A stretch of 64,000 nt of DNA from Rhodoblastus sp963703385 (GTDB lineage: Bacteria; Pseudomonadota; Alphaproteobacteria; Rhizobiales; Beijerinckiaceae), in NCBI GenBank assembly GCA_963703385.1, contig OY969816.1, positions 3,224,001 to 3,288,000 of the forward strand, read 5' to 3'. Shown one piece after another: positions 9,751 to 19,948 of this stretch; position 1 is the stretch's first letter, and each line of letters begins with the position of its first letter. Under the pieces are notes generated by a model. The model did no database searches and was not told where the DNA came from. It worked only from the letters and a program-made list of their open reading frames with translations. A program made the translations under genes and the position numbers.

Positions 9751-10884
9751 TCAGCCCAAATGCTTGGTCGCCGCGCCGACGATATGGTCCTGCGCTGCGG
9801 CCGTCAGATAGGGATGCATCGGCAGCGACAGCACTTCCCGCGCGAGCTGGTCGGTCACTTTCAGCTCGCCGCCGGCGCAAGGATAATCGCGATAGGCGGT
9901 CTGGCGATGGAGCGGGACCGGGTAATAGCAGGCGGTGGGGACGCCCGCCTCCTTGAGCGCGGCGACAAGGCCGTCGCGCTGGCCGGGCTTGAGGCGAATC
10001 GTATATTGCGCCCAGACCGATTCGCAGCCCTCGGCCACGACCGGGGGAATCGCGACTTCGCCTAGCCCCTGCGCGTAGCGTGTCGCGACTGCGTCACGCG
10101 CGGAAATCTCGTCGGGGAAGATGGCGAGCTTTTCCAGCAGGACCGCCGCCTGAATCGTGTCGAGGCGTCCGGTGACGCCGATGCGGACATTGTCATATTT
10201 GTCGACGCCCTGGCCGTGGACGCGCAGCGAGCGCAGAACCTCCGCAAGTTCGTCGTCGTCGGTGAAGACGGCGCCGCCGTCGCCATAGGCGCCGAGGGGC
10301 TTGGCCGGGAAGAAGCTGGTGGTCGTCGCGAGGCCGAAGGTTCCGAGCTTGCGCCCGCGATAAGTCGCGCCGAAGGCCTGCGCGGCGTCGCACACGAGCC
10401 ACAGACCCTCGTGAGCGCAGATCGTTTCGATCGCGCCGTAATCGGCCGGCTGGCCGAACAGATCGACTGAAATGACCCCGGCGGGATTGAGCTTTTGCGC
10501 GCGGGCCTCGGCGATCGCCGCTCCCAGCGACGCCGGATCCATATTGAACGTGTCGGGCAGCACATCGACGAAGAAAGGCGTTCCACCGAGCAAAGCGACG
10601 GCCTCCGCGGTTGCGGCGAATGTGAAGCTCGGGCAGAGGACGGCGACGCCGGGCCTGACGCCCTTGGCGAGCAGGACCAGGGTCAGCGCGTCGGTGCCGC
10701 TGGCGCAGGACACGGCATGTTTCGCCCCGCAAAAGGCGGCAAGCTGCTTTTCCAGTTCGAACACCTCGGGTCCCATGATATAGGCGCCATGATGAATCAC
10801 CCGTTGGACCGCCGCCTCGATCTTCTCCGCGATGCGCGCGCGCTGGGCGGCAAGGTCGATGAAAGGCATCATGGGCGCGGACAT
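9751..10884 (-). CDS. DegT/DnrJ/EryC1/StrS-family sugar aminotransferase
   Basis: This 377-residue PLP enzyme belongs to the nucleotide-sugar aminotransferase family. The PLP-binding residues SGTDALTL (about 62-69) and CDAAQAFGA (Asp166) and the Schiff-base Lys195 in FFPAKPLGAYGDGG are present. Family members transfer an amino group from glutamate to a 3- or 4-keto sugar nucleotide. A CAGGAG ribosome-binding site precedes the ATG at 10884. A Gfo/Idh/MocA oxidoreductase is divergently encoded nearby. The two together resemble the WbpB/WbpE type of pair that makes 3-amino sugars such as UDP-GlcNAc3NA, but the exact sugar is inference. Confidence 0.9.
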   Translation of the reverse strand: MSAPMMPFIDLAAQRARIAEKIEAAVQRVIHHGAYIMGPEVFELEKQLAAFCGAKHAVSCASGTDALTLVLLAKGVRPGVAVLCPSFTFAATAEAVALLGGTPFFVDVLPDTFNMDPASLGAAIAEARAQKLNPAGVISVDLFGQPADYGAIETICAHEGLWLVCDAAQAFGATYRGRKLGTFGLATTTSFFPAKPLGAYGDGGAVFTDDDELAEVLRSLRVHGQGVDKYDNVRIGVTGRLDTIQAAVLLEKLAIFPDEISARDAVATRYAQGLGEVAIPPVVAEGCESVWAQYTIRLKPGQRDGLVAALKEAGVPTACYYPVPLHRQTAYRDYPCAGGELKVTDQLAREVLSLPMHPYLTAAAQDHIVGAATKHLG

Positions 10885-10907
10885 TCAAAAAACTCCTGGA
10901 TTTAGAA

Positions 10908-11056
10908 CCCGCGAGCGGTCGGCGTACGCCGGAGCACGCGGTGATAGACCTTACCCGCAAGCGGGCGGCGCAGGCCGGAGCGAGCGGTGACAGACTTTTC
11001 CCGCAAGCGGTCGGCGCATGCCGGAGCCAGCGGAAACATCCCTTTACGCGAGCGGC
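10908..11056. repeat. 46-bp tandem repeat, about 3.2 copies
   Basis: Units begin at 10908, 10954, 11000 and (partial) 11046. Each starts with CCCGCAAGCGG or a near variant, continues with a TCGGCGCATGCCGGAG-like stretch and ends in a short T/A-richer tail. Each unit contains the small dyad CCGC-AA-GCGG. The array lies in the leader between the aminotransferase gene and the divergent oxidoreductase gene. It is the main content of this 383-base intergenic gap; no gene is credible here. Confidence 0.85.
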
Positions 11057-11267
11057 GGGAATCATTGGCCCTTTCATGGGGCGATGCGGGCCTATACGCC
11101 GCGAATCTCGCCGCGTCACCACAAAAAAGCGGGGCTGGCGCCGCGCCCCTCCGCCATGCTAAGGCGAGCCCGCCCGATGGAGCCAAGGCCCGGCGCTCCA
11201 TCGCAGCCCGTTTCACCCGCGCTCCAACAATCCGGGCTTTGCGCGAAAGGCGTCGCAAGAGCGTCAC

Positions 11268-12215
11268 ATGACGAAAAAGACAATCAATGTTTCCGTCATC
11301 GGCCTCGGGCCCTGGGGGCAGACCATGGCCCACAAGCTGAGCGCCCTGCCCGATTTCACGCTGAAATCGACCTTCGATCATCATGATGCGCGCAAGGTCG
11401 CCCATGCGGACACCGCGCCGTCGCTCGACGCCATTCTGGACGACCCGTCAATCAAGGCCTGCGTGATAACCACGCCCAACCACACCCATGCCGATCTGGC
11501 CCGCACGCTGCTCGAAGCCGGCAAGAACGTACTCATCGCCAAGCCGCTGGCGATGACCGCGGCGGCCTGCGACGAAATCTCCGCGTTCGCGCGCGCCAAA
11601 CGGCTGGTGGCGATGACCGGTCACACCACTTTGTTCAACCCAGGCGTCCTGCTGATGCGGCGCCTGATCGCCGAATCGGGCCGGCCGGTCCTGCATTTCG
11701 ACGCCCGGCGGCGCGGCATCGGCCGCATCCAGAAGAACAGCGTGCTGCTCGATCTCGCGGTCCATGACCTCGCCAACGCCATTTTCGTCACCGGCCGCCA
11801 TCCTTTGTCCGCCCAGCATGTCCAACGCCCTTACGGCGGCTGCCCGGCCGCCCAGGCCCAGATGTTCATGCGTTTCGAAGGCGGCATGACCGGCCATGTC
11901 GAGAGCAGCTGGGTCGCCTCGGAGCGGAGGCGGCTGGCAGTGGCCACTTTGGACGGGCGAATCGTCAAGCTGGACGAGCTGACCGCCAAGGTCAGCGTCT
12001 ATGACACGACGCCCACGGCGAAGCTGGCCGAGGACAATTTCACCGCCGTCAAGATCGCCGAATATAAGGTCGACGCCCACGACGCACTGGCCGACGAGCT
12101 GTCGGCCTTTGCAAAATTCATCCGCGAGCGCCGCTTCCCCGAGGAAAACGCCAAGATCGCGCGCTCCGTGGTTCATGCGATCGAGATCAGCGACGACATC
12201 GGCGCTTATTTTTGA
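11268..12215 (+). CDS. Gfo/Idh/MocA-family oxidoreductase
   Basis: The protein has 315 residues. An N-terminal Rossmann domain (about 1-120) contains VSVIGLGPWGQTMA and the cofactor-side EAGKNVLIAKPLAMT motif, where Lys of the KP pair is usually important for catalysis. The C-terminal alpha/beta domain carries the LLDLAVHDLANAIF stretch with the expected His. Family members oxidise or reduce sugars with NAD(P). Its divergent neighbour is a sugar aminotransferase, so the pair may act in series on a nucleotide sugar (a ketosugar made here, then aminated). The real substrate is not known. Confidence 0.88.
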   Translation: MTKKTINVSVIGLGPWGQTMAHKLSALPDFTLKSTFDHHDARKVAHADTAPSLDAILDDPSIKACVITTPNHTHADLARTLLEAGKNVLIAKPLAMTAAACDEISAFARAKRLVAMTGHTTLFNPGVLLMRRLIAESGRPVLHFDARRRGIGRIQKNSVLLDLAVHDLANAIFVTGRHPLSAQHVQRPYGGCPAAQAQMFMRFEGGMTGHVESSWVASERRRLAVATLDGRIVKLDELTAKVSVYDTTPTAKLAEDNFTAVKIAEYKVDAHDALADELSAFAKFIRERRFPEENAKIARSVVHAIEISDDIGAYF

Positions 12216-12371
12216 ACGCCATGCACAATTTGCGGCGCAACAAAGCTTGCCAAAGCCGTGATTTGCGGAAACCTTGAGGCAGGCGGCCAGGCTAGGTGAT
12301 TCGCGCGCTATCGTGCGCGGGCGGTCGTCGAGTCGGGCGTTGATCTCCATCCAGCGTGAAAGGCGGCCTCG

Positions 12372-13016
12372 ATGATCGTGGGCGTGCTGAACCAGAAGGG
12401 CGGCGTCGGCAAGACGACGGTCGCGGTCAATCTCGCATCCTGTTTCAGCCGGTCCGGCCGGCAGGTGCTGCTGGTGGACGCCGATCCGCAGGGCAGCGCC
12501 CTCGCCTGGTCGGCGGCGCGGCAGGCCGATTCCGAATTCGTGGTCGTCGGGATGGCCAAGCCGACGCTGCATCGCGAAATCCCGGCTCTGGCGAAGAATT
12601 ACGACATTGTGGTGATCGACGGCGCGCCGCGCGTGAATGAACTCGGCCGCGCCGCGATCATGGCCAGCGACCTGGTGCTGATCCCGGTCCAGCCTTCGCC
12701 CTATGACGTCTGGGCCGCCGCCGAAACAGTCCAGCTCGTCCGCGAGGCGCGGCAGTTCAAGGACTCTTTGCGCGCCGCCTTTGTCATCAACCGCAAGATC
12801 GCCAATAGCGCGATCGGGCGCGATTTCCATGCCGCCTTGGCGCAGTTTCCGGAAACGCCAGTTCTCGACGCCGCCCTCATCCAGCGCGTGGTTTACGCCG
12901 AAAGCGCCGCGCGCGGTCTTTCCGTGCTCGAAGTCGCGCCGCGCGGCGAGGCCGCGCGCGAGGTCGGGCGTCTGGCCGATTTGATCATCGCCGACAAGGA
13001 GAGACAGGCCGCATGA
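12372..13016 (+). CDS. ParA/MinD-family ATPase (orphan)
   Basis: This 214-residue ATPase has the deviant Walker A motif NQKGGVGKTT at residues 7-16, Walker A' (LLVDADPQGS) and Walker B (IVVIDGAP). It lacks the N-terminal DNA-binding extension of plasmid-type ParA, and no parB or parS site is adjacent. Such orphan ParA proteins position cellular cargo or regulate surface-polymer machines. It overlaps the next small gene by ATGA, so the two are probably made together. The cargo is unknown. Confidence 0.88.
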   Translation: MIVGVLNQKGGVGKTTVAVNLASCFSRSGRQVLLVDADPQGSALAWSAARQADSEFVVVGMAKPTLHREIPALAKNYDIVVIDGAPRVNELGRAAIMASDLVLIPVQPSPYDVWAAAETVQLVREARQFKDSLRAAFVINRKIANSAIGRDFHAALAQFPETPVLDAALIQRVVYAESAARGLSVLEVAPRGEAAREVGRLADLIIADKERQAA

Positions 13017-13321
13017 GCCGGAAGAGCATTCAGATCAGCCTCCCCGCCACCCCATCCGCGCCCGCCGAACCTGAATTGCGTAAAGAGATCGGCGTCAATT
13101 CCTGGGTGTCGCAAGTGGGGGACGCAACACCGACGGCGACAGAACAGGCGTTTCGTGGCGCCGCGGCCTGCGAAGGCGTCACCGTAAAAATCCATCTTTC
13201 GACTCAGCCCGACTGGGCCGAGGCGGCGAGGATTTTCCTCCTCCCTCAGGCGGCTTTGTGGTTCTGGACCCTCGCCATGGCGCAAAAAGCCATGAACATT
13301 CCCCCTGTCTGGCGGCGCTGA
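13013..13321 (+). CDS. Hypothetical protein coupled to ParA
   Basis: This is a 102-residue protein with no recognised domain. The N-terminal third is polar and Pro/Ala-rich (SLPATPSAPAEPELRKEIG), and the C-terminal third is hydrophobic and aromatic (FLLPQAALWFWTLAMA) and could be a membrane-associated helix. Its ATG overlaps the ParA stop (ATGA) and its TGA abuts the convergent phosphopantetheinyl transferase stop with no gap. The tight coupling suggests a partner or localisation factor for the ParA ATPase. Confidence 0.65.
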   Translation: MSRKSIQISLPATPSAPAEPELRKEIGVNSWVSQVGDATPTATEQAFRGAAACEGVTVKIHLSTQPDWAEAARIFLLPQAALWFWTLAMAQKAMNIPPVWRR

Positions 13322-13948
13322 TCAGTCTTCCCGCGCCGCCAGCGCGACGATTTTCGCGCCGCCTTCCCAGGCAAAAAGGCAGCGCCTGCCGAATTTTGTG
13401 TAGGCGCGGCCGGATTCGAGATCGATTTCGATATCGTGAAAATCGAGAAAGCGCCGGTCGGCGGGAAAAAGCGCCTTGAACACGGCCTCCTTGACCACGA
13501 ACAGGATCGGGCGGCGCAACAGAGCCTCGTCGTAACGCGCGCGCTCAATCGGCGTCGCGACCAATTGGGCCAGATCGGGCGCCAGCGGCGCATCAGGCTC
13601 GAGATCGACGCCGAGCGCGCAGACTTTTTCCGACCGCGCGACCGCCGCCAGCGCATGGGTCTCGTCATGGGCGAGCGAGCCGGAAAAGCCTGGCGGCCAG
13701 AGCGGAACGCCGTCGCCATCCCGACCGATCGCGCAGGGCGGGGCGCCGAATTTGGCCAGCAAATCCCGCGCCAGCGCGCGCGCGGCGCCGCTCGCCCGCT
13801 GGCGCTCACGCCGCATGGCGGCGAGCGCCACCGCCTCTTCCGGCCAAAGACGGGCTTCATCGCCGGGCGCGATGGCCCGCGCGCCGATCCTGATGTCATG
13901 GCGTGCGGAAAAGGTCAGGAGCGGTCCGCCCGGAGCCAAGAAAGTCAT
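13322..13948 (-). CDS. 4'-phosphopantetheinyl transferase (EntD/Sfp type)
   Basis: The protein has 208 residues. It transfers phosphopantetheine from CoA to a serine of carrier proteins. The EntD-like order of motifs is visible: RASGAARALARDLLAKFG, the GVPLWPPGFSGSLAHD segment, the Mg-binding GVDLEPD and the KEAVFKALFP helix. No polyketide or peptide synthetase is in the window, so its target carrier protein lies elsewhere. It is read convergently with the ParA-linked gene, without an intergenic gap. Confidence 0.9.
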   Translation of the reverse strand: MTFLAPGGPLLTFSARHDIRIGARAIAPGDEARLWPEEAVALAAMRRERQRASGAARALARDLLAKFGAPPCAIGRDGDGVPLWPPGFSGSLAHDETHALAAVARSEKVCALGVDLEPDAPLAPDLAQLVATPIERARYDEALLRRPILFVVKEAVFKALFPADRRFLDFHDIEIDLESGRAYTKFGRRCLFAWEGGAKIVALAARED

Positions 13949-14022
13949 CGGGCGAGTTTATCGCGAGGGCGGGGGACAGGAAAGACGATGCGCGCCGCCG
14001 CGCAAAATGCTATGGCCGCCGC

Positions 14023-14787
14023 GTGAAAAGAATCATCGCCCTTTTCGCCGGCCTCGCCGCGCTCGCCGGCGCCCCGGGTCCGGCGGCTTCGTTCGAGGGC
14101 CAGGCTTTCGGCCGCGACCGTTTGTGGCGCGTCGTCCACGGCGTTTGTTCGCCGATGAGCCGGCTCACGGGCTTGCCCACGCCCTGTCTCGCGGTCGATC
14201 ATGAGCGGGGCTTCGCCACCGTGCGGGCCCCCGATGAGGCCACCCATATCATCATCACCCCGCTCGTCCGGGTCGCCGGGGTCGAGAGCCCCTCGCTCCT
14301 GCGCAAGGGCGCGCCCAATTATTGGGCCGACGCCTGGAGCGAGCGCCATTGGGTCGAGGAGGCCGCAGGCCGGCGGCTCGCCTGGAGCGATATCGGCATG
14401 GCGATCAATTCCCGCGCCGGCCGCAGCCAGGACCAACTCCATATTCATGTCGACTGCGTTCTACCGCAGCTCAAATCGCAGCTCGCCCGCGCGGCGCGTG
14501 ACCGCAGGGGCTGGTTCGAGATCGATTTGCGCCCCCGGTCCGGCCGGTATCACGGCCGCTGGCTGGGCGCGGAAGAGCTTGACCGGAACATTTTTCGCTT
14601 GGCCGCTCTGGAAATTTCCCACGCCCGCGACAATATGGCAGGCGAAACCATTGCCGTGATCGGGCTGGACGATCCGCGGGCCGGGCGCGGCTTCCTGCTG
14701 CTCGCCGCCAATGACGGCAGCCATGCCGAGGATTTGCTCGACCACCAATGCCGGGTCGCCGGAAATGGCCGGCCCGACCGAGGCTAA
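14023..14787 (+). CDS. cdh: CDP-diacylglycerol diphosphatase
   Basis: This 254-residue protein of the CDP-diacylglycerol pyrophosphatase family (HIT-like fold) hydrolyses CDP-diacylglycerol to CMP and phosphatidate. A signal or anchor sequence (KRIIALFAGLAALAGAPGPAA) targets it to the envelope. The HIT-type nucleotide-binding and catalytic motif QDQLHIHVDC is at about residues 140-149. I chose the GTG at 14023 because it begins exactly at the signal sequence; the frame upstream is Arg-rich and antisense to the neighbouring gene. Confidence 0.88.
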   Translation: MKRIIALFAGLAALAGAPGPAASFEGQAFGRDRLWRVVHGVCSPMSRLTGLPTPCLAVDHERGFATVRAPDEATHIIITPLVRVAGVESPSLLRKGAPNYWADAWSERHWVEEAAGRRLAWSDIGMAINSRAGRSQDQLHIHVDCVLPQLKSQLARAARDRRGWFEIDLRPRSGRYHGRWLGAEELDRNIFRLAALEISHARDNMAGETIAVIGLDDPRAGRGFLLLAANDGSHAEDLLDHQCRVAGNGRPDRG

Positions 14788-14802
14788 CATTGAGGTTTGT
14801 CC

Positions 14803-15027
14803 ATGCCGATCTATGGTTACCAATGTAAAAAGTGCGGCGCGTCCTTCCAGACCCTGGTGCGCTCCGGCGAGGAGCCGGTCTGCCCCACCTGCGGGTCGGC
14901 CGAACTGGATCAGCAATTGTCGCTGATCGCTTCGCCGGCGCGCGGCGGCGACAATGACCTGGCGCCGTCCTGCGGCGCCGAGGGCGGCGCCTGCGCGACC
15001 TGCCCGGCGGCCTCGATGTTCAACTGA
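14803..15027 (+). CDS. FmdB-family zinc-ribbon protein
   Basis: This is a 74-residue protein starting MPIYGYQCKKCGASFQ, with CKKC and CPTC pairs that form a zinc ribbon of the putative regulatory FmdB family. A Cys-rich tail (CGAEGGACATC) follows. A GAGG site precedes the ATG. It lies 15 bases after cdh and 12 bases before the methyltransferase gene, so the three are probably co-transcribed. The molecular role of the family is not established. Confidence 0.9.
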   Translation: MPIYGYQCKKCGASFQTLVRSGEEPVCPTCGSAELDQQLSLIASPARGGDNDLAPSCGAEGGACATCPAASMFN

Positions 15028-15039
15028 CCGGAGGCGAGC

Positions 15040-15714
15040 ATGGCGGCGGGCGGGCGTTTTTCGGGCTTCCCTCGCGTCGCCGCGATTCTCGGCGGCGCGG
15101 TCGCCTATTATGCCTTGCCGGTCTGGGGCGAGGGCGGTTTTGGGCCTTTCTTTCGCTCCTCCGCTCTGTCAGCCCTGACAATCGTCTATTTCGGGCTTGC
15201 CATCGCCGCCTTGTTCTGCGGCGGCAATGTGTCGCCCGGCGTCCGGGAGGACCGCAGCAATCGCTGGGTCCTCCCCGCTTTCGCACTGCTCGGTCTCGCC
15301 ATGGGGTTTATTCCCGCCTGGGACGACCGCCATCATTTTTTGACCTTCGGCGGAGAGGCGCTGCGCTGGGCCGGCGTAGCGCTTTACGCCCTTGGCACGG
15401 CGCTGCGGCTGTGGCCGGTGGTCGCGCTCGGCAGCAGATTTTCCGGCCTGGTCGCGATCCAGCCCGGCCATGAGCTGTTGACGACCGGACCGTACCGCAC
15501 CATCCGCCACCCGTCCTATCTCGGCTTGATGATCGGCTCGCTCGGCTGGGCGCTCGCCTTCCGTTCAGGGAGCGGCCTCGTCATCGCTGCCTTGACCCTG
15601 TTGCCGCTGCTGGCGCGCATCGACGCGGAGGAGAGGCTGCTGCAATCTCATTTCGGCGCGGAATATGACGCCTATCGCGCCCGAACCTGGCGGATGATAC
15701 CCGGCCTCTGGTAG
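15040..15714 (+). CDS. Isoprenylcysteine carboxyl methyltransferase-like membrane protein
   Basis: This integral membrane protein has 224 residues and about five or six hydrophobic segments. The C-terminal signature of the ICMT/PEMT-like family is clear: TGPYRTIRHPSYLGLMI, then DAEERLLQSHFGAEYDAY. Bacterial members methylate lipids or small hydrophobic substrates with S-adenosylmethionine. The first 100 residues are less conserved and also hydrophobic. It follows the FmdB gene by 12 bases. Confidence 0.85.
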   Translation: MAAGGRFSGFPRVAAILGGAVAYYALPVWGEGGFGPFFRSSALSALTIVYFGLAIAALFCGGNVSPGVREDRSNRWVLPAFALLGLAMGFIPAWDDRHHFLTFGGEALRWAGVALYALGTALRLWPVVALGSRFSGLVAIQPGHELLTTGPYRTIRHPSYLGLMIGSLGWALAFRSGSGLVIAALTLLPLLARIDAEERLLQSHFGAEYDAYRARTWRMIPGLW

Positions 15715-15767
15715 CGAGGCGCATTGTCGCGCCTATCATATGGACACAGGAAAAACAGGGTTTCCCC

Positions 15768-16518
15768 ATGAAGACCATTCTGATTACCGGGGCCACCGCC
15801 GGCTTCGGCGCGGCTTTTGCCCGCCGCTTCGTCAAGAACGGCCATCGCGTCATCGCCACAGGCCGGCGCGTCGAGCGGCTGATGGCGCTCAGCGAGGAAC
15901 TCGGCGACGCCGTGCTTCCCCTGCCGCTCGACATGACCGACATGGACGCGGTGGACGGTTTCTTGGACAGCCTGCCGGAGGACTGGCGGCAGATCGACGT
16001 GCTGGTCAACAACGCCGGGCTGGCGCTCGGCCTCAACCCCGCCTGGGACTGCGATCTCGCCGACTGGGACCGGATGATCGCCACCAATGTCACCGGCCTC
16101 GTCCATCTCACCCGCGCCGTTTTGCCGCAGATGGTGGCGCGCAATGACGGGCTGATCATCAACCTCGGCTCGATCGCCGGCGACTATCCCTATCCCGGCG
16201 GCAATGTCTATGGCGGGACGAAAGCCTTCGTCCTGCAATTCTCGCTCAATCTGCGCGCCGATCTGGTCGGCAAGAATGTTCGTGTCACCAATATCGAGCC
16301 CGGCCTGGTCGCCGGCTCGGAATTCTTGGTCGTTCGTTTCGGCGGCGACGCGGCGAGGGCGGCGGCGCTCTACGCCGACAAGGAGCCGCTGACGGCCGGA
16401 CGACATAGCGGAAACGGCGGCATGGCTCGTCAGCCTGCCGCCGCATGTCAATATCAACCGGATCGAAATGACGCCGACCTGTCAGGCGAGCAGCGCGCTC
16501 GCCGTCAAGGGGAATTGA
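15768..16518 (+). pseudogene. YdfG-type short-chain dehydrogenase, frameshifted by one inserted base
   Basis: The N-terminal 210 residues are a normal classical SDR: cofactor loop TGATAGFGAAFA, NNAG motif, catalytic Ser in NLGSIAGDYPYPG and YGGTK for the Tyr/Lys pair. The frame is lost near 16396-16400 (GCCGGACGAC). Removing one G there restores DIAETAAWLVSLPPHVNIN and an end at 16518. The corrected length is exactly 250 codons including the stop (249 residues), the YdfG family length. The uncorrected frame runs on antisense into trxA up to 16724, which is not coding. This is either a sequencing error or an early pseudogene. The intact enzyme would oxidise 3-hydroxy acids or serine-like alcohols with NADP. 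Confidence 0.85.
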
Positions 16519-16543
16519 GGAGACCGCGTCAGATCGCGGCCAA

Positions 16544-16864
16544 TCAGATCGCGGCATTAATCCATTTGGCGAGTTCGCCCTTGGGCGCGGCGCCAACCTT
16601 CTGCGACGTCACCTTGCCGCCCTTGAACAGCATAAGGGTCGGGATCGAGCGGATGCCGAGCTTGCCGGCGACGCCCGGATTTTCGTCGACATTGAGCTTA
16701 ACGATCTTGACCTTGCCGTCATAATCCTTGGCCAGCTCTTCCAGCGACGGGCCGATCATCTTGCACGGACCGCACCACTCGGCCCAGAAATCCACAACCA
16801 CGGGCACGTCGGATTTGAGAACGTCGGATTCGAAAGTGGCGTCGGAAACTTTGACGGTGGACAT
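16544..16864 (-). CDS. trxA: Thioredoxin 1
   Basis: This 106-residue cytoplasmic dithiol reductant has the active site WAEWCGPCKM, the conserved cis-Pro region RSIPTLMLFKGG and the typical length. I chose the ATG at 16864 (MSTVKVSDATFESDV), preceded by a GAGAGG ribosome-binding site; the open frame upstream carries no thioredoxin homology. It is convergent with the SDR gene, 25 bases away. Confidence 0.97.
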   Translation of the reverse strand: MSTVKVSDATFESDVLKSDVPVVVDFWAEWCGPCKMIGPSLEELAKDYDGKVKIVKLNVDENPGVAGKLGIRSIPTLMLFKGGKVTSQKVGAAPKGELAKWINAAI

Positions 16865-16983
16865 GAAAACCTCTCGTAGGGGGAATCGAATCCCGGGCGG
16901 GATGAGACTAAGGCCAAAGTAGGTAGGGCGGCCTGCGGCGTCAAGCGCACGGGCGCCGCAGCGCACTTGCGGCGAAGCAAAAA

Positions 16984-19016
<2,033 letters not shown>

Positions 19017-19084
19017 AAAAAGTCTTTCGCAAAAAAACCGGCGGCTGTCCATCCGATTGCGCGCCGATCACGCCGAATTTACGC

Positions 19085-19948
19085 TCACTCGCCTTCGTCT
19101 ATAAGCGCGCCAACGCCCTCGCGATAAGTCGGGAAAACCAGATCGAGATCGAGCAAAGCCTTCATCCGCCGGTTGGAGACGCGCTTGTTCTCGCCATAAA
19201 AGCTGCGCTGCATCGGGGTGAGCGGCGTCTCCTCGAACGGCTTTTCCGGCGGCGGTTCGACGCCCAAGAGTTCGGCGGCGAAGGTCACCACGTCCTGCGG
19301 CGGCGCCGGCTCATCGTCGGTGACATTGTAAACGCCCCCTGGCGCCCGGCCGCGGAAACAGGCGTCGATCGCCTGAGCGATGTCCTCGACATGGATGCGG
19401 TTGAACACCTGCCCGGGCTTGATCAGCCGTTTCGCCGTCCCTTCGCGCAATTTCACCAGAACGTTGCGGCCCGGCCCGTAGATGCCGGAAAGCCGCAACA
19501 CATAAACCTCCTTGCCCGACGCCCGCGCCAAGGCGAGCCATTCGGCTTCCGCCGCGAGGCGCTGGCGGCTGCGCAGGTTCGAAGGTTTGGGCTGCGCGGT
19601 TTCGTCGATCCATTCGCCGTCATGATCGCCATAGACGCCGATGGTCGAAAGATAGACGATCTTTTTCAGTTTTGCCGCGGCCGCGATCTCGCGACCCAGC
19701 CGGCGCAGGACCGGATCGCCGTTCTCGTCCGGGCCGGCGCTCACCAGAAGCGCGTCGGCCTCGGCGATCGCCGCCGTCACCCGGGGATCGACATTTTCCG
19801 CCGCGCCGTCGAAAGGCAGCAGCGTGACCCGGCCGAGCGTCTCGCTTTTGGGTTGGCGTCGAGTGCCCGCGACCTCGGCGAAAGCCTGCGCACGATTGAG
19901 GGCGTAGTAGGTTGCGGTATAGCCAAGGCCGAAAATTGCTAGTTTCAC
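19085..19948 (-). CDS. NAD-dependent epimerase/dehydratase-like SDR
   Basis: The protein has 287 residues. It is an extended SDR of the YeeZ-like group, with a short cofactor motif GLGYTATYYA, the strand VYLSTIGVYGDHDG and a C-terminal NRIHVEDIAQAI segment; the usual YxxxK is replaced by the RSRQRLAAE region, so catalysis is uncertain. The GTG start at 19948 overlaps the queG stop (GTGA). The string gst-queG-SDR is common in Hyphomicrobiales, but the shared purpose is not known. Confidence 0.85.
   Translation of the reverse strand: MKLAIFGLGYTATYYALNRAQAFAEVAGTRRQPKSETLGRVTLLPFDGAAENVDPRVTAAIAEADALLVSAGPDENGDPVLRRLGREIAAAAKLKKIVYLSTIGVYGDHDGEWIDETAQPKPSNLRSRQRLAAEAEWLALARASGKEVYVLRLSGIYGPGRNVLVKLREGTAKRLIKPGQVFNRIHVEDIAQAIDACFRGRAPGGVYNVTDDEPAPPQDVVTFAAELLGVEPPPEKPFEETPLTPMQRSFYGENKRVSNRRMKALLDLDLVFPTYREGVGALIDEGE

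Noticed and set aside
10908..11056. Possible CRISPR array
   Set aside because: The 46-bp units are direct tandem copies with no unique spacers, and no cas genes are near.
11448..12830. Open frame of 460 codons on the minus strand
   Set aside because: It lies antisense across the oxidoreductase and ParA genes, both of which have intact motifs. It has no ribosome-binding site or family match.
16519..16724. C-terminal extension of the SDR frame
   Set aside because: It is read after the frameshift and runs antisense over trxA; the true SDR end is at 16518 in the other frame.
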